A stretch of 64,000 bases of DNA from Phaffia rhodozyma (Eukaryota; Basidiomycota; Tremellomycetes; Cystofilobasidiales; Mrakiaceae). Positions 25,436-37,526 of the stretch are shown piece after piece. The notes under the pieces were generated by a model, which did not search any database, had not been told where the DNA came from, and saw only the letters and a program-made list of their open reading frames with translations. Each line of letters opens with the position of its first letter. Position 1 is the stretch's first letter. The stretch lies in NCBI GenBank assembly GCA_014706385.1, contig JACGZH010000003.1:558001-622000 (forward strand), written 5' to 3'. The translations under genes were made by a program, and so were the position numbers.

Positions 25436-27092
25436 CTATTTTTGAGGGATGACAATCGGATCAGTCTCGGCATTGCCAATACTAGGCTCCTGACGCTCTA
25501 CCGATTGGGCCTGTGGAAAAAGTTCATCCCCTCCTCTGAGAACCCATTCACTGGCCCCGATCTTATGAGAACGACGTAAACGGAGATCAGTGGTCAGAGC
25601 AAAACAGATTACAAGAAAAGCATGAGAGAACCCACTCGAGCACCATCAGCTTCCCATCGAGCTCGGTATGATTTTCTTCTCTCAGCGCACAAAGCCGTCA
25701 ACGACTGTTTGATCACAAAAAGAAAGATAAGTTGAGTCAAGATCGACGCTTTAACCGGCTGTACATCAGAAATCAACAGGAGCTAGATGAACAAACCGGA
25801 GAATAAATCTCTTGATCATACTGGAATTCAAATTTTCCTCCGTAAGCGGTCTCAAGCTGATCGTCTGGGACCCAAGGAGCAGCTTCGTTGAAACTAAGCT
25901 TGGCCCGTGTAATCGGGTCGATCAAAGGAAGGATGATCTTAAAGAAAGCGTTGAGAATCTAATGATTGTAGAGCCGATCATACTATTAGCAGAAAGATTA
26001 ACAATCCTATTGACCCTATCTAGTAATAAGAAAAATGTTTTACCCAAGGGACATTGATGGCGATAGCTTTACCCATTCGTTCCGGATAATGATGCGAAAG
26101 CATCGAGATCCACCCTCGCACAGTCGCTATTGGAGGGGGAGACATTCCTCCTGCAAAACTATGGCAGAAGAAAGAGTCAACCAGAAAGCCCTTGGATATT
26201 AATCTCAGAATACTAGTGACTAACTTCACGAGCAGAACCTGTTTCTCAATGCCGGGTGGCATCAAATCGATCGATCGCTCCATAACCCACACACAATACT
26301 TGACGTTGAGCGCGGAGTCGGTGCTCTCATTTCGAGATGGCACCTGATAATGAAGAGGTCGTCCAGTTTCGTCCCAACCTATGACATGAGAGAAAATACA
26401 ACTGCCATCAGAACCACAATCGATATCTAACCTGATAACAATAGAAGTTTTGAAGGGGAAAGCAAACCATTGCAATAACTGTTTAAGTGAAATTAATCAA
26501 TGTTTAGTGACGAAGACTCTGAAGTTGATTTATCGGTTGTATATCTTACTCTTTTCCGCATCGACCTTCTGATTTAATAAGAGCAGCAGTCAAGCCCCCT
26601 CCCTCTCCCTCACCTCCATCGTCATCAGCCAGGCCGTTCTCTCTCCTCCAAATTAAAGTGACTTCAAGCTTGGTAGTTGCAGCTAGATAAAATTATAGAA
26701 AAACAAGAGTATAGTAAGTACCAATATCAATGATCATTCTCGAAGAGTATCCGATCGAGATGAGAGAAAAGAGCGTGGGACTCACAAGCCAAGTCCCACT
26801 TTTGAGCTCTAAGATACCTCAACAAGCAATCCTCTGTCAACCACATTTTCTCCCCCTTTGCCAATGCTCTCAGTTCCATCTTGTTCTCCCCTACAGGAAG
26901 AGAATATCCAGCTTTTGACACATGGGCCAGGAGCTGATTGTAGAGCTCAAGATGCTCGCCTTCAGGCAGAGCCGGTCTCGTAGGTGTTACCTTGAGGGTA
27001 GGGGTCGGGAGCACGGTCTTGATAGCAGTGATCGAGGTCAAGGAAGAAGAAGGAGTTGAGGGCGGAGTCGAGCGTCTAAAAAATGATGACAT
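25436..27092 (-). CDS. SEC14-like CRAL-TRIO lipid-transfer protein
   Basis: Binds and moves phosphatidylinositol or similar lipids. The start at 27092 gives MSSFFRRSTPPSTPSSSLTS. The CRAL-TRIO N-terminal helices are visible as LTEDCLLRYLRAQKWDL (near 26790-26850). The lipid-binding fold is seen in VIGWDETGRPLHY, VWVMERSIDLMPPG, FAGGMSPPPIATVRGW, SHHYPERMGKAIAINVPW, LNAFFKIILPLIDPITRAKL and, further on, LETAYGGKFEFQYD, in family order. The last exon ends IGNAETDPIVIPQK with its stop at 25436. Seven or so introns. Exons between 26480 and 26700 were only partly resolved. Similar to the fungal SEC14 paralogues of the CSR1/PDR16 type, but the exact subfamily is not clear. Confidence 0.85.
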
Positions 27093-27428
27093 GATAGACT
27101 AAAGGATCTTCTGATCTCAAGGTAAAAGGTTGTCTGAAGATAAAGAAAACTAGAACGAGATGGTTGAACGGTAGACCGAGACGAGAGTAGATATGAAAAC
27201 CCGCTCCGGCGTCGGCTATCGGCTGGCTACCGCGTCAGCACCACTGATCGAGTTTGGTGATTTATATCTGAATGAATCAAATAACGCGTATGTTTTACGT
27301 TTTATATAAAGTTTGACATGGACGCGTTTAAGTTGATGCACGTGACATTCAGTTCATTACATTACACCTGCTCTCATCTCCTCGACGCCTTCTGATAGAC
27401 GGCCATCACCTCGCTCGCTTGTTGAAAG
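27093..27428 (+). promoter_or_regulatory. Divergent promoter SEC14-like / NBS1 with two MCB boxes and CACGTG
   Basis: ACGCGT, the MluI cell-cycle box bound by MBF, occurs at 27284-27289 and 27322-27327, about 140 and 100 bases before the NBS1 start codon. CACGTG lies at 27339-27344. MBF activates replication and repair genes at G1/S in other fungi, so cell-cycle control of NBS1 is a plausible inference. Confidence 0.55.
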
Positions 27429-30400
27429 ATGTGGATCGTTTCTGGAATATTTAGAGATCAAGACACTAAAGAACCTCTTTGTGGTGTAACCTATCGTCTT
27501 CTCAAACCCGGTCAGATCTACAAAGCGGGTAGAGGAAAGGAACACCTCCTCAGTTTCGCTGCTAAATACGCCAGTTCCGAACACTTTTCTATCAAAGTCG
27601 GAGAGCATACAGAGGCACAAGCCGTGAGTCTTGTCATTCGCTGAGCATGGGAACTGGCTACATACTTCTTGAGACTAAAGCAACACAAGCTACATCGAAA
27701 CAGGCCGATCCGTCGTATATTCCACCTCTGACGCTAGTTGCGCAACCACAAGGGCCCTCTGTCAGACATGGTGGACCTCCGAAGACGTTTGCTGTCTACC
27801 TGACCAAGAAATCTCAACCTGGAAAGCTTATTACAGAAGGAGGGGAGTTTGAGCTCCTGAATGGAGATGAAATCAGAATCAACAAACCAGACGGGGTCGC
27901 AATCAAGTCAGTTGCACGATCAACAACTGTCTGCTTGTTTCTGATCGGAAGCTGATACAAGATGAAATCATTTGGTGGTTATATATGCATTGGCAGCATA
28001 CACTGGAAGCCTATTGTGCTTCATAATGCCTCGAACATGGTCGATGACCAGAGAAGCTTCGCATCATATATCCCAGTCCTTGGTATGTAGCCCTCAGTGT
28101 CAATGTTCAAGCTACAGAATTGATACAAGCATATACTCCGAATGGATTACTGATATCGACTCAGTTGCCTTTCTCACATGGCAGCCTCCATGGGTCAGTG
28201 TAACCCACATGATAGCAGTATCCCAATACATTCTGACTTTGAAATGGTCTGCTTCGTCCTTCCTCAGGCGTCAAGACTCATCGGTCTTCTTCAGACTCTC
28301 AAACCCATACAATCTTACCCCAGATAACAGGGTTTTCAGCGCCCGTCATACAATCCGTTATTGATCAACTTCAACTCATCAGTCCAAAATGGATAAGATA
28401 CATTGTCGGAGCGGGTGACGCCGGGCAAGAGGGGGAAGAGAAATTTTGGTCGTCTGCAGAGCTGGATTTTGAAACCAGTTGGCCAAACGAAGATGATTTC
28501 CGACCCGAGATTAAGATCAACTCGGATCAACCAGTATGGAGCGGCTGGAAAGACTCAAGAGCAAGGATCAGACCGAAAGAATCTGGTCGAGAGTGCCTGT
28601 TTGGTGGGCTGACCTTCTACGTGGTAGCTTCCGAAGCTGTACATATTTTCATCCAATCGCTCATGATTTTCCAGACGTATATGGCTCGTTGTTTGCTGAC
28701 GACTGTATCATTTGTTATCGGCGTTGTTTTAGAACAAAAACTCGACTTTCATTATGAAGAAAGCTACAGAAACTTTCGGCGCTAAATGCTCCATTCAAGA
28801 CTCAAACCACGAGATGTTTGCAGACACCACCTTCTTCCGAACGATTCTGGAAAAGGCCAAACACGACGCTGATGATCGGTATGCCAGATTCCTTCGATAT
28901 ACCGGTAATTTTCTACCTGAGGAGTCAAAAGGATCGGGTTTATTACTGCTATACTGTTACAAAGATTTGGTGGATCCGCAGAAGAACAAAACACAAACCA
29001 GATGGACACATCTCGAGGGAGTTGCTACTGAGTATGCGTTTCTTGATATCCTGTCAACTTCGCCTTATTGAAATACCTTTCACAGCTAACATGGATCCCT
29101 TTGTATTCCTGACTCATCATTTCTAGGCTCGGTCTCGTTTGGCTCAACGAGATACACGTTTTTCGAGCAATTTTGGAAGTAGATGTTATTCCTCTGCTCA
29201 AATTTGGTCGGACGGACGAACAACCTTTGCGTCAGTGCTCACCACTCAGTCTCTGAACAAATATAGAATGTCCAGATGCTCAACATAGGCGTCCAAGATT
29301 TGATTTTCAGGACAATATCTTCCTTCTCAAGTTGGCGATAGCATGGAACCTTCCAATCCTTTCTCCAACACAAGTCCATCTAGCCGTATGCGTGCACGTG
29401 CTTTCTCACCATCTTCTGTCGAAGCTGGATCTTCTTCTAGCAAGTTGACGCGTAGAGTGGATAATGTAGATCGGGATGAGGGAACGCAGGCTGATATACA
29501 GGACAGCGGTCTCAAAGCTGAGATCTTCCGAGGGAACACGAGAAGAGCTCGCACACCAGCTCAAGATGTAGAGTCAATTTCCAGTACTGCTGTTGCTTCG
29601 TCCTCTGGAACTGTCAGAAAGGTAAAAAATTATACATCACCTTTTTCGGATAAGAGAGGGTTTTGTCCAATGAATCTTAACGATGATTTTGTCATACATA
29701 TGGATCCCCTTTGTGAATAACAGCCATTGGTCCGAAGAAGACCAGTGCACAGAGCTCCACTGGACGATTTGGTAGCCTCCCTACTAGATGAAGATATACC
29801 TCCACCAAACCCTGCTCGCGCATCATCTTCGATGGATACAACAAGAAAAGATCTTGAGGAACCCGACTTTAACAACAAACTGTTTACTTCTGACTCTCAA
29901 GGCAGTGGATCTAGTTTCGTATGTGTCAACCTTCAAATTGTTCATTCTCTAGCACAAAGCTCGAATCTTGTTTTATGAATCGCTGATATGTATATTCAGA
30001 GCGCGAGACGATTAATACGCCGGGATCCCTCTCGGCGTAATCCGGAAGAAACCTACAGCTACGTAGACGACCCATCGATTGTCATTGAAGAGTCCTCAAA
30101 ACCGAGGGAAGTATATGACAGAATTCGACAATCAGCCAAACACGTTGATATCCCTATGTCGACGAAAGATGATGAGGACGACGAGGAAGAAGAGGATTTC
30201 ATCGAGGAGAGTAAAAGGAAACTTCGGCTGAAAAAGGAGCAAGAACGGGGGCGAGAACAAGAAGCAATTCATCTTGACCGGGAAAGGATGAAGGAGCGGT
30301 TATATCAACAAACGAGAGGGGACAAGATGAATACAGACGCAGTTAAAACGGTGCACGATGAAACAAAGGACTCGCAACGTCAATCTGCACCGAGATCTCC

Positions 30401-31689
30401 ATCAGATCTTGACGGGCCATCTCCTCTATCGGCGCGCAATCTGAAATCATATTCTTTGTCTCGAAAACCGTCTGGTCTCGAGATGCCGCCACCTAGTATA
30501 GTTCCTCAGAAAGATAATGACGACGAAGATGACGGTGTCGTCAGAAAGAAGCGTCCGGCGGAGGACGATCTGGAATTCTTGATCGCGCCTTCCAAGCGTA
30601 AGAAGGGCACGGAGATTGATCCACTGGATGCAGAATTCAACAAATTGAAACTTGCCAGACAGAATTTGGGAGACGAAGATCCGAAGGAGGAAATCCCAAT
30701 GGAAGGATGTAAGATCAATGGGTTTGCAATGGTCTGCGTAGTGAAACCGTTGTTGAGAAAAGATCCGAGAGTCGAGAGACCGGAAACTAATTATGGAGCT
30801 GTTCCTAATTTCAAGAAATTTAAGAAGGTTGTATCCTCACTTTCATCACTCTAGGCGCAATAATCATTCTGACATCCATCTTTTTTTCTTAAATTTAATT
30901 AAGCAACACGTCGTTCGCTCAGCTCCGATCAAACTTGTCGGCGTTCAAATACCAAGCATCAGTATGTTCTCCTTCTCTCATATTCGCAAACAATCATCTT
31001 TGCCACCATCGTTTCCTTCCTATTCTAATTCTTCTCCAACAACACCTGTAGGAAGCCTCAAGACGAAAGAATCACAGTCGTCGATCAAAATACCCGAATC
31101 AAATAACTACTCTACTCAGTTATCTACCTCTATATCAAATCCGACTCAATCCTTGCCGGGTCCTCGCCTCAGTCAACGGAAACGACTACTTCGCGCTTAC
31201 TCTGAGTCGAATGACGAAGACGAAGGTTCAGATAATCGTCCAAATGTTTCAAAGCGAGCTAAAATTCGAGAAGGATCTATGAACCAGAAGCCGATTGTTC
31301 TCAGTTCGGATGACGAAGAGCCACAGATTGTTCAACGTAACCAACTAGAGGGATACGGAAGAGAAGAGGAGAACACTGTGAGAGATCAGATAAAACTCGA
31401 CAGATCCAGAGCTCGCACACCGGCCAGTAGAGTGGTTTCTCGCGCTCCGATAGGGACAGGAGCAGGGGTGGGAAGCGGTCTTGGGTTGGGAGGAAACCGA
31501 AAGAAATTGATCTTAGTGGATAGTGATTCCGAAGAGGAAGTAGGAGGTTTCAAAGGATGTAGGTCATTCACTGAATGTTACCTCCTGTTCTCTTGACTCT
31601 TCAATTTCTTGCTGACAATACTTCTGTCGTCTTATCGGTCGGATTATATAGTTGGTGGCGGAGGAAAATCTTTATCGCATAGGAGATGA
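27429..31689 (+). CDS. NBS1: NBS1/XRS2-type subunit of the MRE11-RAD50-NBS1 complex
   Basis: Regulatory subunit of the double-strand-break repair complex; acts in the nucleus and recruits the ATM/Tel1 kinase. The start at 27429 (MWIVSGIFRDQDTKEPL) opens an FHA domain: YRLLKPGQIYKAGRGKEHL then YASSEHFSIKV. BRCT-like sequence follows in exons 27975-28710 (LHNASNMVDDQRSFASYI; VIDQLQLISPKWIRYIVG; ECLFGGLTFYVVASEA). A Ser-rich, acidic middle runs from 29340 to 30800. The MRE11-binding motif NFKKFKK is at about 30809-30830, split from the tail by an intron. The last exon adds FGGGGKSLSHRR and stops at 31687-31689. The tail has the acidic block DSDSEEE followed by GFKGF, comparable with the acidic-FxY ATM-binding end of human NBS1. 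Around ten introns. Junctions in the BRCT part are the least sure. Confidence 0.88.
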
Positions 31690-31857
31690 GCACGGGCCTG
31701 CTTATGATTTTGATTCACTATATTCTTGATGCTACTACATAAATAACCACCATATCAATTGACTCTGTATCAAAAACAAACACAACATGAGAATATACGA
31801 CCTGATGTTACATAAATATTTTCCTCCTTCCTAGACACCCTACCAACCACTCAGCCA

Positions 31858-34800
31858 CTAAACAATCTGGACTCTGTTGCTTCCCCAGATTCCTTTGGTC
31901 CAAGCTATTCCGTCCGCCCAGATCTCTCCAAACACTAGTCGGTCGTAGTAGAAATGAAATCTCCACAACGCTTGGAGATATGAACTAATGAGAGATAGTG
32001 AGATTCCTTCTGATAGGAACCGTTGGGAGAGCTGAGCTTTATCGTGATTCCAGACTGCTCGGGCGCAGAATTTGGCTCCAATCTAACAGATTCAATGGCA
32101 AAGAGTTTTATGCAGAAAAAAAAGAAAGGTGTGTAAACAGAAACTGGGCTGTCAGTACAAACAAGAGAGAATGAGACGTGTTGATGGGGAAGGGACTTTC
32201 CAAAAAGATACGTGTAGCATCATGCGTAGTCGCTAATGACTTGTCGAGACTACCAACCAGACCAAGTTGATTTGACCGTGTGAGACAAACGATCATTAAA
32301 TCTATCATCGAATGATTCCGGTGAAAAGAAGATATAAGAGAAGCGAGACAAACCTTCGAGTAAGATCATTAACTTTGAGAACCATGATGATCCGTCTGGG
32401 AACGGAACGCAACATTTTGAAGATATTAGCCAGCAGTCCTTCCCTCTGTACGACAGCCTATTTTGGAAATTCAGAGATACAAGAAGTAAATTTGTGTGCT
32501 TTACAAAAAGAAGAAAAAATAATAGACAAAAGTAAAAGATTAAAAGATGAAAAGCAAACACACATTCCGCATGTGATCCATCTCAATCTCACTAGCTGAC
32601 CTCATCTCCAACAAAGACCCCGCTTTCTGCCTCATCAAAGCCGGTCGACCATCCTCGTCAACAGCGTTTGGGTCAAACTCAATTTCCTCTGACGGAGCAC
32701 CCATGCCTACTCTACCTGTGATGGCTGATTCGAGGATGGGATAGAGATCTGAATCGACGCCCATTCGAAGAGCATATTTCCGGCGAAGGGCTTGTGTGGC
32801 TGGAGTATTGGCCGCCATGAGACCTAGCCAGAATTTTGCGTAGTTGACTGTGAAGTGCGCAAGAAAGGGAGATACGATTAGACTGGAAGACAACGGAAGG
32901 AGATTGACGATGATATATATAGATAAAGGGGGTGTAGCGCACCTCGGAGCTCATCGTCCATATCGAAGTATTGACCTAACCGATTCAGACTCACAGCAAA
33001 GATCAGTCATACGAAGAAAATATAATGAAGAAAAAAGACAATGTGACAGACCGTGATCCAATAGAACGACCTCAAAGTTGTAAGGGCTCTTCGATAAACT
33101 CGGCCTGGGTCGAATTAATACTGTTTAGTGTCATCAGCCGATATAGAGAAAGATGGGTTAAGCAAGGGTATTCGTCCACGGAAAAAGAACAAGAGAAGCT
33201 TAAGGAGGGTACCGTTGCCTTCATGAGGGTCTGCATGAAAAACTGTTGAGAAATTATGTATCAAGTTAAAAGTGCTGTCCGGACTCGACCTCAATGAAAC
33301 CGAAAAGAAGGGCGTACATCCGTTCAAATATATCATTTGAGAAAAGATCTGTAACTCGTATATATGAACAGAGCATAACTATGCATCAGACAGAGGTAAG
33401 AAAAGGCTGATATTACGAGAGGGAGATACGCACCCTAGAAAGCTCTTTAGCGACTTGGTTTCGATCGATGTGATGTTTTCGGAGATACTCCAGATTATCC
33501 ACTCTCGCACCATCGATATCTAACTCAAAATGTATACATTGAATTCGAGAAGAGCCTACACGTTAGGATGATACGAGAAGTATGGAAACGAATGTTAACG
33601 CAGACGTACATTCCATCACGAGAATTCTTTTTTCACACCACTCTACTCGAGGGATATAGAGCGCAGATCTGCTGATGTGTTCGAAATCCTGTATTGTCCG
33701 CTGAGCGTTCTTCGCCTCCACCCCTACAGTGTTTTATAAGAATGAGTGAAAGTATCAGATGAGAATTTCCAGAACATGACCCAGGAGAGGGAGGGCTAGA
33801 TTGATGAAACAGTGCTTACGGAAGTCCATCTCTAGAGGGAGGGCGTCATTCATCTCTCTGGCAAGCCAAGAGAGTTGAAAGTCTGGAAAGATAGCATCAA
33901 TCCATTTTACAGCAAAGTTGACGGTAGCCATACTTCATAAGTAACGGGAAAGAAGTATACATGAGCAGAGGAGAGCGTGTTAACGAAGTTCATAGCCAAA
34001 CGCAAAGGACAAAAAAAAGATAAGAAGGCCAAACAAAGCTCACTCTACGGTCAGGAACTCTTCAAGTCCAGGATGCTGCAGTTTGACGGCTACTCTCTTT
34101 CCAGACTCTCTATCTGTTGCGAGGTGTACTTGGGCGATACTGGCTGTACCAATCGGAATTGGCTGCCAGTCTGAGAAAAACAGGTCCCTCGGTTTCCCAG
34201 TATCTTTCAAGATCATTCGTTCAAGTTCGTCGGTTGGACTAACGGGACATCTATCCTGAAGGACGGACAAAGTAGAGCTCCACTCAACCTTCATCAGACA
34301 AGTGCGAATACAGTAAAAAGGAGTAAAATAAACATCATAAGGGAAATGAGCATGGATGAAAAACTCCGACAATGATGAAAGTGATACTCACAGGCACAAC
34401 ATTTGAGCTAGCCAAGTGCTGTCCGATCTTGATATAACATCCCCCTAGTGCCTCTAAGGCGGCGAGCATCCGTTTTGCGCTTCGCAGATGACAGCCTTTG
34501 TAGGCTTCCTGCTTCTCGTCATCCGTGTCGAACGAGCTGGCAAACGTCCGTTTGTAGTCCATGGCGTCCAGCACGACGGCAAACATCAGTCTGGAGCATC
34601 GGTAGATGGCCTGAGCGAGGTGTCTAGAGGCAGGAAAGAACTCGTAGGAAGTTGCTGAGGTGAGCAAAAAGAGTGTAAGACAGAGCAGGATGAGTGTCGG
34701 TCGACTGAGCTTCTTGGCGGTCGTTGTGGTCGTGGTCGTGTGGGTAGATGATGGATGGCGTTTAAGTAGCATCCGGTGAATCTCAGGCGCCACGCCCGGT

Positions 34801-35021
34801 CTGTATGCAAGAGGAAGGGAAGTTGAAAGTTGCCTCTGAGAAGGATAACATGATTTGGAATATGATAATTCCGATGATGACAATGTGGTATGAGGAAGTG
34901 ATCTGGTAGCAAGCAGAATCAGCACGGGGCGACGACCAAGCGAAGGGCTGAGGTAAGGGTTAAAGAGAGAGCCGGGATAGGGCCGACCCGGGAGCCGACA
35001 GAGAGGTATTCGGCTGGCCAT
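31858..35021 (-). CDS. ABC1/UbiB-type atypical kinase, mitochondrial (MCP2/CQD2-ADCK1 type)
   Basis: Mitochondrial inner-membrane atypical kinase of the family that controls coenzyme Q and lipid homeostasis. The start at 35021 gives MASRIPLCRLPGRPYPGSLF, a basic, Ser/Leu-rich import signal, followed by a hydrophobic segment LILLCLTLFLLTSATSY. Kinase signatures are the KxGQ motif in ALGGCYIKIGQHLASSN, EWSSTLSVLQDRCPVSP, the Ala-rich loop in PIGTASIAQVHLATDRES with the Lys in VAVKLQHPGL, MEFIDGARVDNLEYLRKHHI, and the metal-binding FHADPHEGN near 33220. The end is EGLLANIFKMLRSVPRRIIM, VLKVNDLTRSLDKSL and a last exon to NRVQIV, stop at 31858. LKVNDLTRSLD is typical of the MCP2/ADCK1 group rather than COQ8. 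One 3' junction near 32070 is uncertain. Confidence 0.88.
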
Positions 35022-35877
35022 CAGATACAGAAAAGAAATTCAGGCAGCTTGCTCTTGCTATTCGTTTCGTCTCCTTTTATTCTCTAATCTCTTTCGTCTG
35101 TCTGTGATACTCGAATAGGGTTAGAATGAGACGAACAAGAACACGGACGAGTGAGGAGAAGAGAAGGAGTGATCGACCGGGGAGAGAGAACGAATGGAGG
35201 GATGAGCTCATTGGATTGCGCAGCGGAAAATTCGGCTAATTCAGAAAAGATGACTAAGCGATAGGTGCAACAGAAACCACGTGACGTGTGCAGAGGTCGT
35301 ATTGGCGCAGTAGTCTCCCCCTTTGTCTGATCACTGTGGCTTGGTGCTCAATTCTGAGTGCCGACGACATTCGCGCGCGAAATCAGTTCAGCCTTGTTTG
35401 ACTTTGAAGCTTTGGGAGTGCGCACTGACCGTACTCGGCTCTCCTAACAATGGGCCAACCTTCTTTTGTTCCTGTAGATCCTCTTGAACTCTCGAGGCAC
35501 AATGAGAGAGGAGTCGCATGAAAATATCGACGAATGAACACGGCCCAGGGCTTGTTCCTATCCCTAGAACAAATGTATTGACCCTTGGTTCCTGAGCGTG
35601 CCCTAACTGTGATTCTTCCTGTCCCGTAGAGTGTCTTGACCGTCGGCCGTTCCTTATCCCTGATTGCACTCGAGCTATCGAGTGTGTTTTCCGTTGGCCC
35701 TTCTTTCCTTTCTTCCCCTGTAAACAAGATTCCTGATCGTATAAAAGGGTGGTCATCGCTTTGCTTTCGTCTCCTTTCATCCTTCCTTCTTCCTTCTGTA
35801 CTCCTTTCTTTCTATCGTTCTTCCATCTCTCTCGTATTCATCCCATCGCCTTCTCTTCCAGTTCTACTCATATAGAC
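35022..35877. promoter_or_regulatory. Long divergent promoter region
   Basis: An 856-bp region between the kinase gene and the Ser/Pro-rich gene. CACGTG is at 35278-35283 with a second GACGTG just after. A TATA box is at 35740-35747, followed by a long pyrimidine-rich leader up to the start codon at 35878. Overlapping minus-strand ORFs at 35383-35780 do not resemble proteins. Confidence 0.45.
35740..35747 (+). promoter_or_regulatory. TATA box
   Basis: TATAAAAG about 130 bases upstream of the ATG at 35878, followed by a CT-rich stretch typical of strongly transcribed fungal promoters. Confidence 0.5.
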
Positions 35878-37526
35878 ATGCGGCTTTTACTTGGTAAAAA
35901 ATCGAATCGGTCCCTCAAACAGGCCACATCTTCTTCTCCGCCTCCACCGCCGTCTCCTCTCACATACCCTCTTCCCGTTCTCCCACCACTTGTACATGTC
36001 CAGACAGCATCATGCCCCACGTCACCTGGTAAGCCTACCCCTCCTTTGGGAAAAAGCTCGGTCACGACTCCTCTACGGATTCACGCCATGTTTTCCCGTT
36101 CCTTTTCCATGAACGATGTGTCCTTGACTGGTCACCCTGGGCAGCCAGTTAGTCCACCAACACTCAGCCCGATGCCTCGGCCGGCACGCAAAGAGTTTTT
36201 AAACAGAGAGCAAGAAGCTCTTCTCATGCACTCTCGACGAAAACGGGGGCCAGAAAAGGACACTCAGTTAAAGACTGATGCCCATGAGTATCACGTAACT
36301 GAGCCTGGTCCAGACACCAGCCATCCCAGACGAAGGAAAACGTATATAGGACAACAGGGGGATCAAGCACACGCGTCAAACCTCCAACCGTCCTTGCCTT
36401 CAAAATACAATTCCTCACAGGCCCTTGTTTCGGGCACGAACCCGCCTTATTCAGTAGATTCATCCGACCGGTTGGACGAAAACTTTAGTACTATGAACCC
36501 TCTGTTCATCCGAAGGAGCGCATCTGACCCTGTTAGCCCGGCTTCACCCCCATACGCTAGCTCATCTCTTGCTTCCCTTCCTTCGGGTGCCGCTCCAGCT
36601 TGGAAAGCTGCTCGAGACGCCATCGCATCTCGAGGACAATCTGACGAAAGACAGATGGACTCTGCTTTGCCGCCGCCGCCGTTAGGAAAGCCAATCTCAT
36701 CAAACTGGGTCGTACTCAAGACTACTAGTCCTACCCTAAGTCACTCTACCTCATTATTCTTTCATCCAACATCGGCCTCTACAAACTCATCGCCGACCTC
36801 AAGTCTCCGGGAGAGTGACGGAGGATCTCCAATCTCTCTAAAGAATAGTGTTCGGAAAAAACTCTCTGCTCTCAGCGTTCGAAAAGCTTCGGATGAGGCA
36901 AGTTTATTATTCTTACAATACCTTTATCGTTATTCTATATCCAATCTAATGCCTCGGTATGTTGTTCTGATCTCTAGTCCAGATCAAACACAGCGACCAG
37001 CTATACCCGAAAAACTTCGACAAACCATATCCGACGCAATATCTTATCTGGTAGACAAAAGGATCCATCAGCCTCCTCAAATGTAAGCGCATACCAACCT
37101 AACCCTAACATTTTCACTCAAATCCAAACCTTTCACCTGCCCCTAACGCATATTTCAATTTTGCAAATCAGCGCGATTCTGGCGATTCCCTCGAACAGGA
37201 ATACTTCTCTTCTTCTTCTTCTTCAACTTCCTCACTCGAGATTGGTGTGAAATTTCTAGCAGATCCATTCGAGAGGAGAATGATCTTAGATTCGCCCATA
37301 AAGACACCAAGCGTTTATTTTCAGAATTTTTGACTCGAGTAACAACACCAGGTAAGTTTCCTTCCTCTTCATTCCTTCCTCATCTATGTCTTCTTATATA
37401 ACTTGGTCTAGTAAATTGATCCGTGTCTGGTGTGTTTAATACACGAACTGTTCAGGCTGCGAGCAGAAGGGTCGACACCAATCCGTCGAGACCCTGCTAC
37501 CCAGTCGTATTTTCTTAGCACTTTAA
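35878..37526 (+). CDS. Hypothetical Ser/Pro-rich protein
   Basis: I do not recognise this protein. The large first exon (35878 to about 36897) begins MRLLLGKKSNRSLKQATSSS and is mostly disordered, with many SP/TP sites suited to proline-directed kinases, for example FIRRSASDPVSPASPP. A short, more ordered C-terminus can be assembled: RPAIPEKLRQTISDAISYLV, DKRIHQPPQ, then after the intron from 37083 ISIREENDLRFAHKDTKRLF, and a last exon ending LLPSRIFLAL with its stop at 37524-37526. Between 36898 and about 37000 an intron with a GC donor (gcaagt) is likely. An alternative end at 37333, using a different acceptor at 37171, cannot be excluded. It has a TATA box and pyrimidine leader upstream, so it is probably expressed. 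No membrane segment. Confidence 0.6.
37463..37497. repeat. Inverted repeat (hairpin) near the 3' end of the Ser/Pro-rich gene
   Basis: The arms GGGTCGAC and GTCGAGACCC flank an 8-base loop, with outer GCA and TGC also able to pair. The stem has 5, 3 and 3 base pairs with small internal loops. It could be an RNA 3'-end signal, part of a degenerate tRNA-like element on the minus strand, or chance. Confidence 0.5.

Noticed and set aside
35383..35780. Two overlapping minus-strand ORFs of 114 and 130 codons upstream of the Ser/Pro-rich gene
   Set aside because: They lie in a promoter with a TATA box and CT-rich leader, share the same DNA in different frames, and resemble no protein. Their composition reflects the pyrimidine-rich tract.
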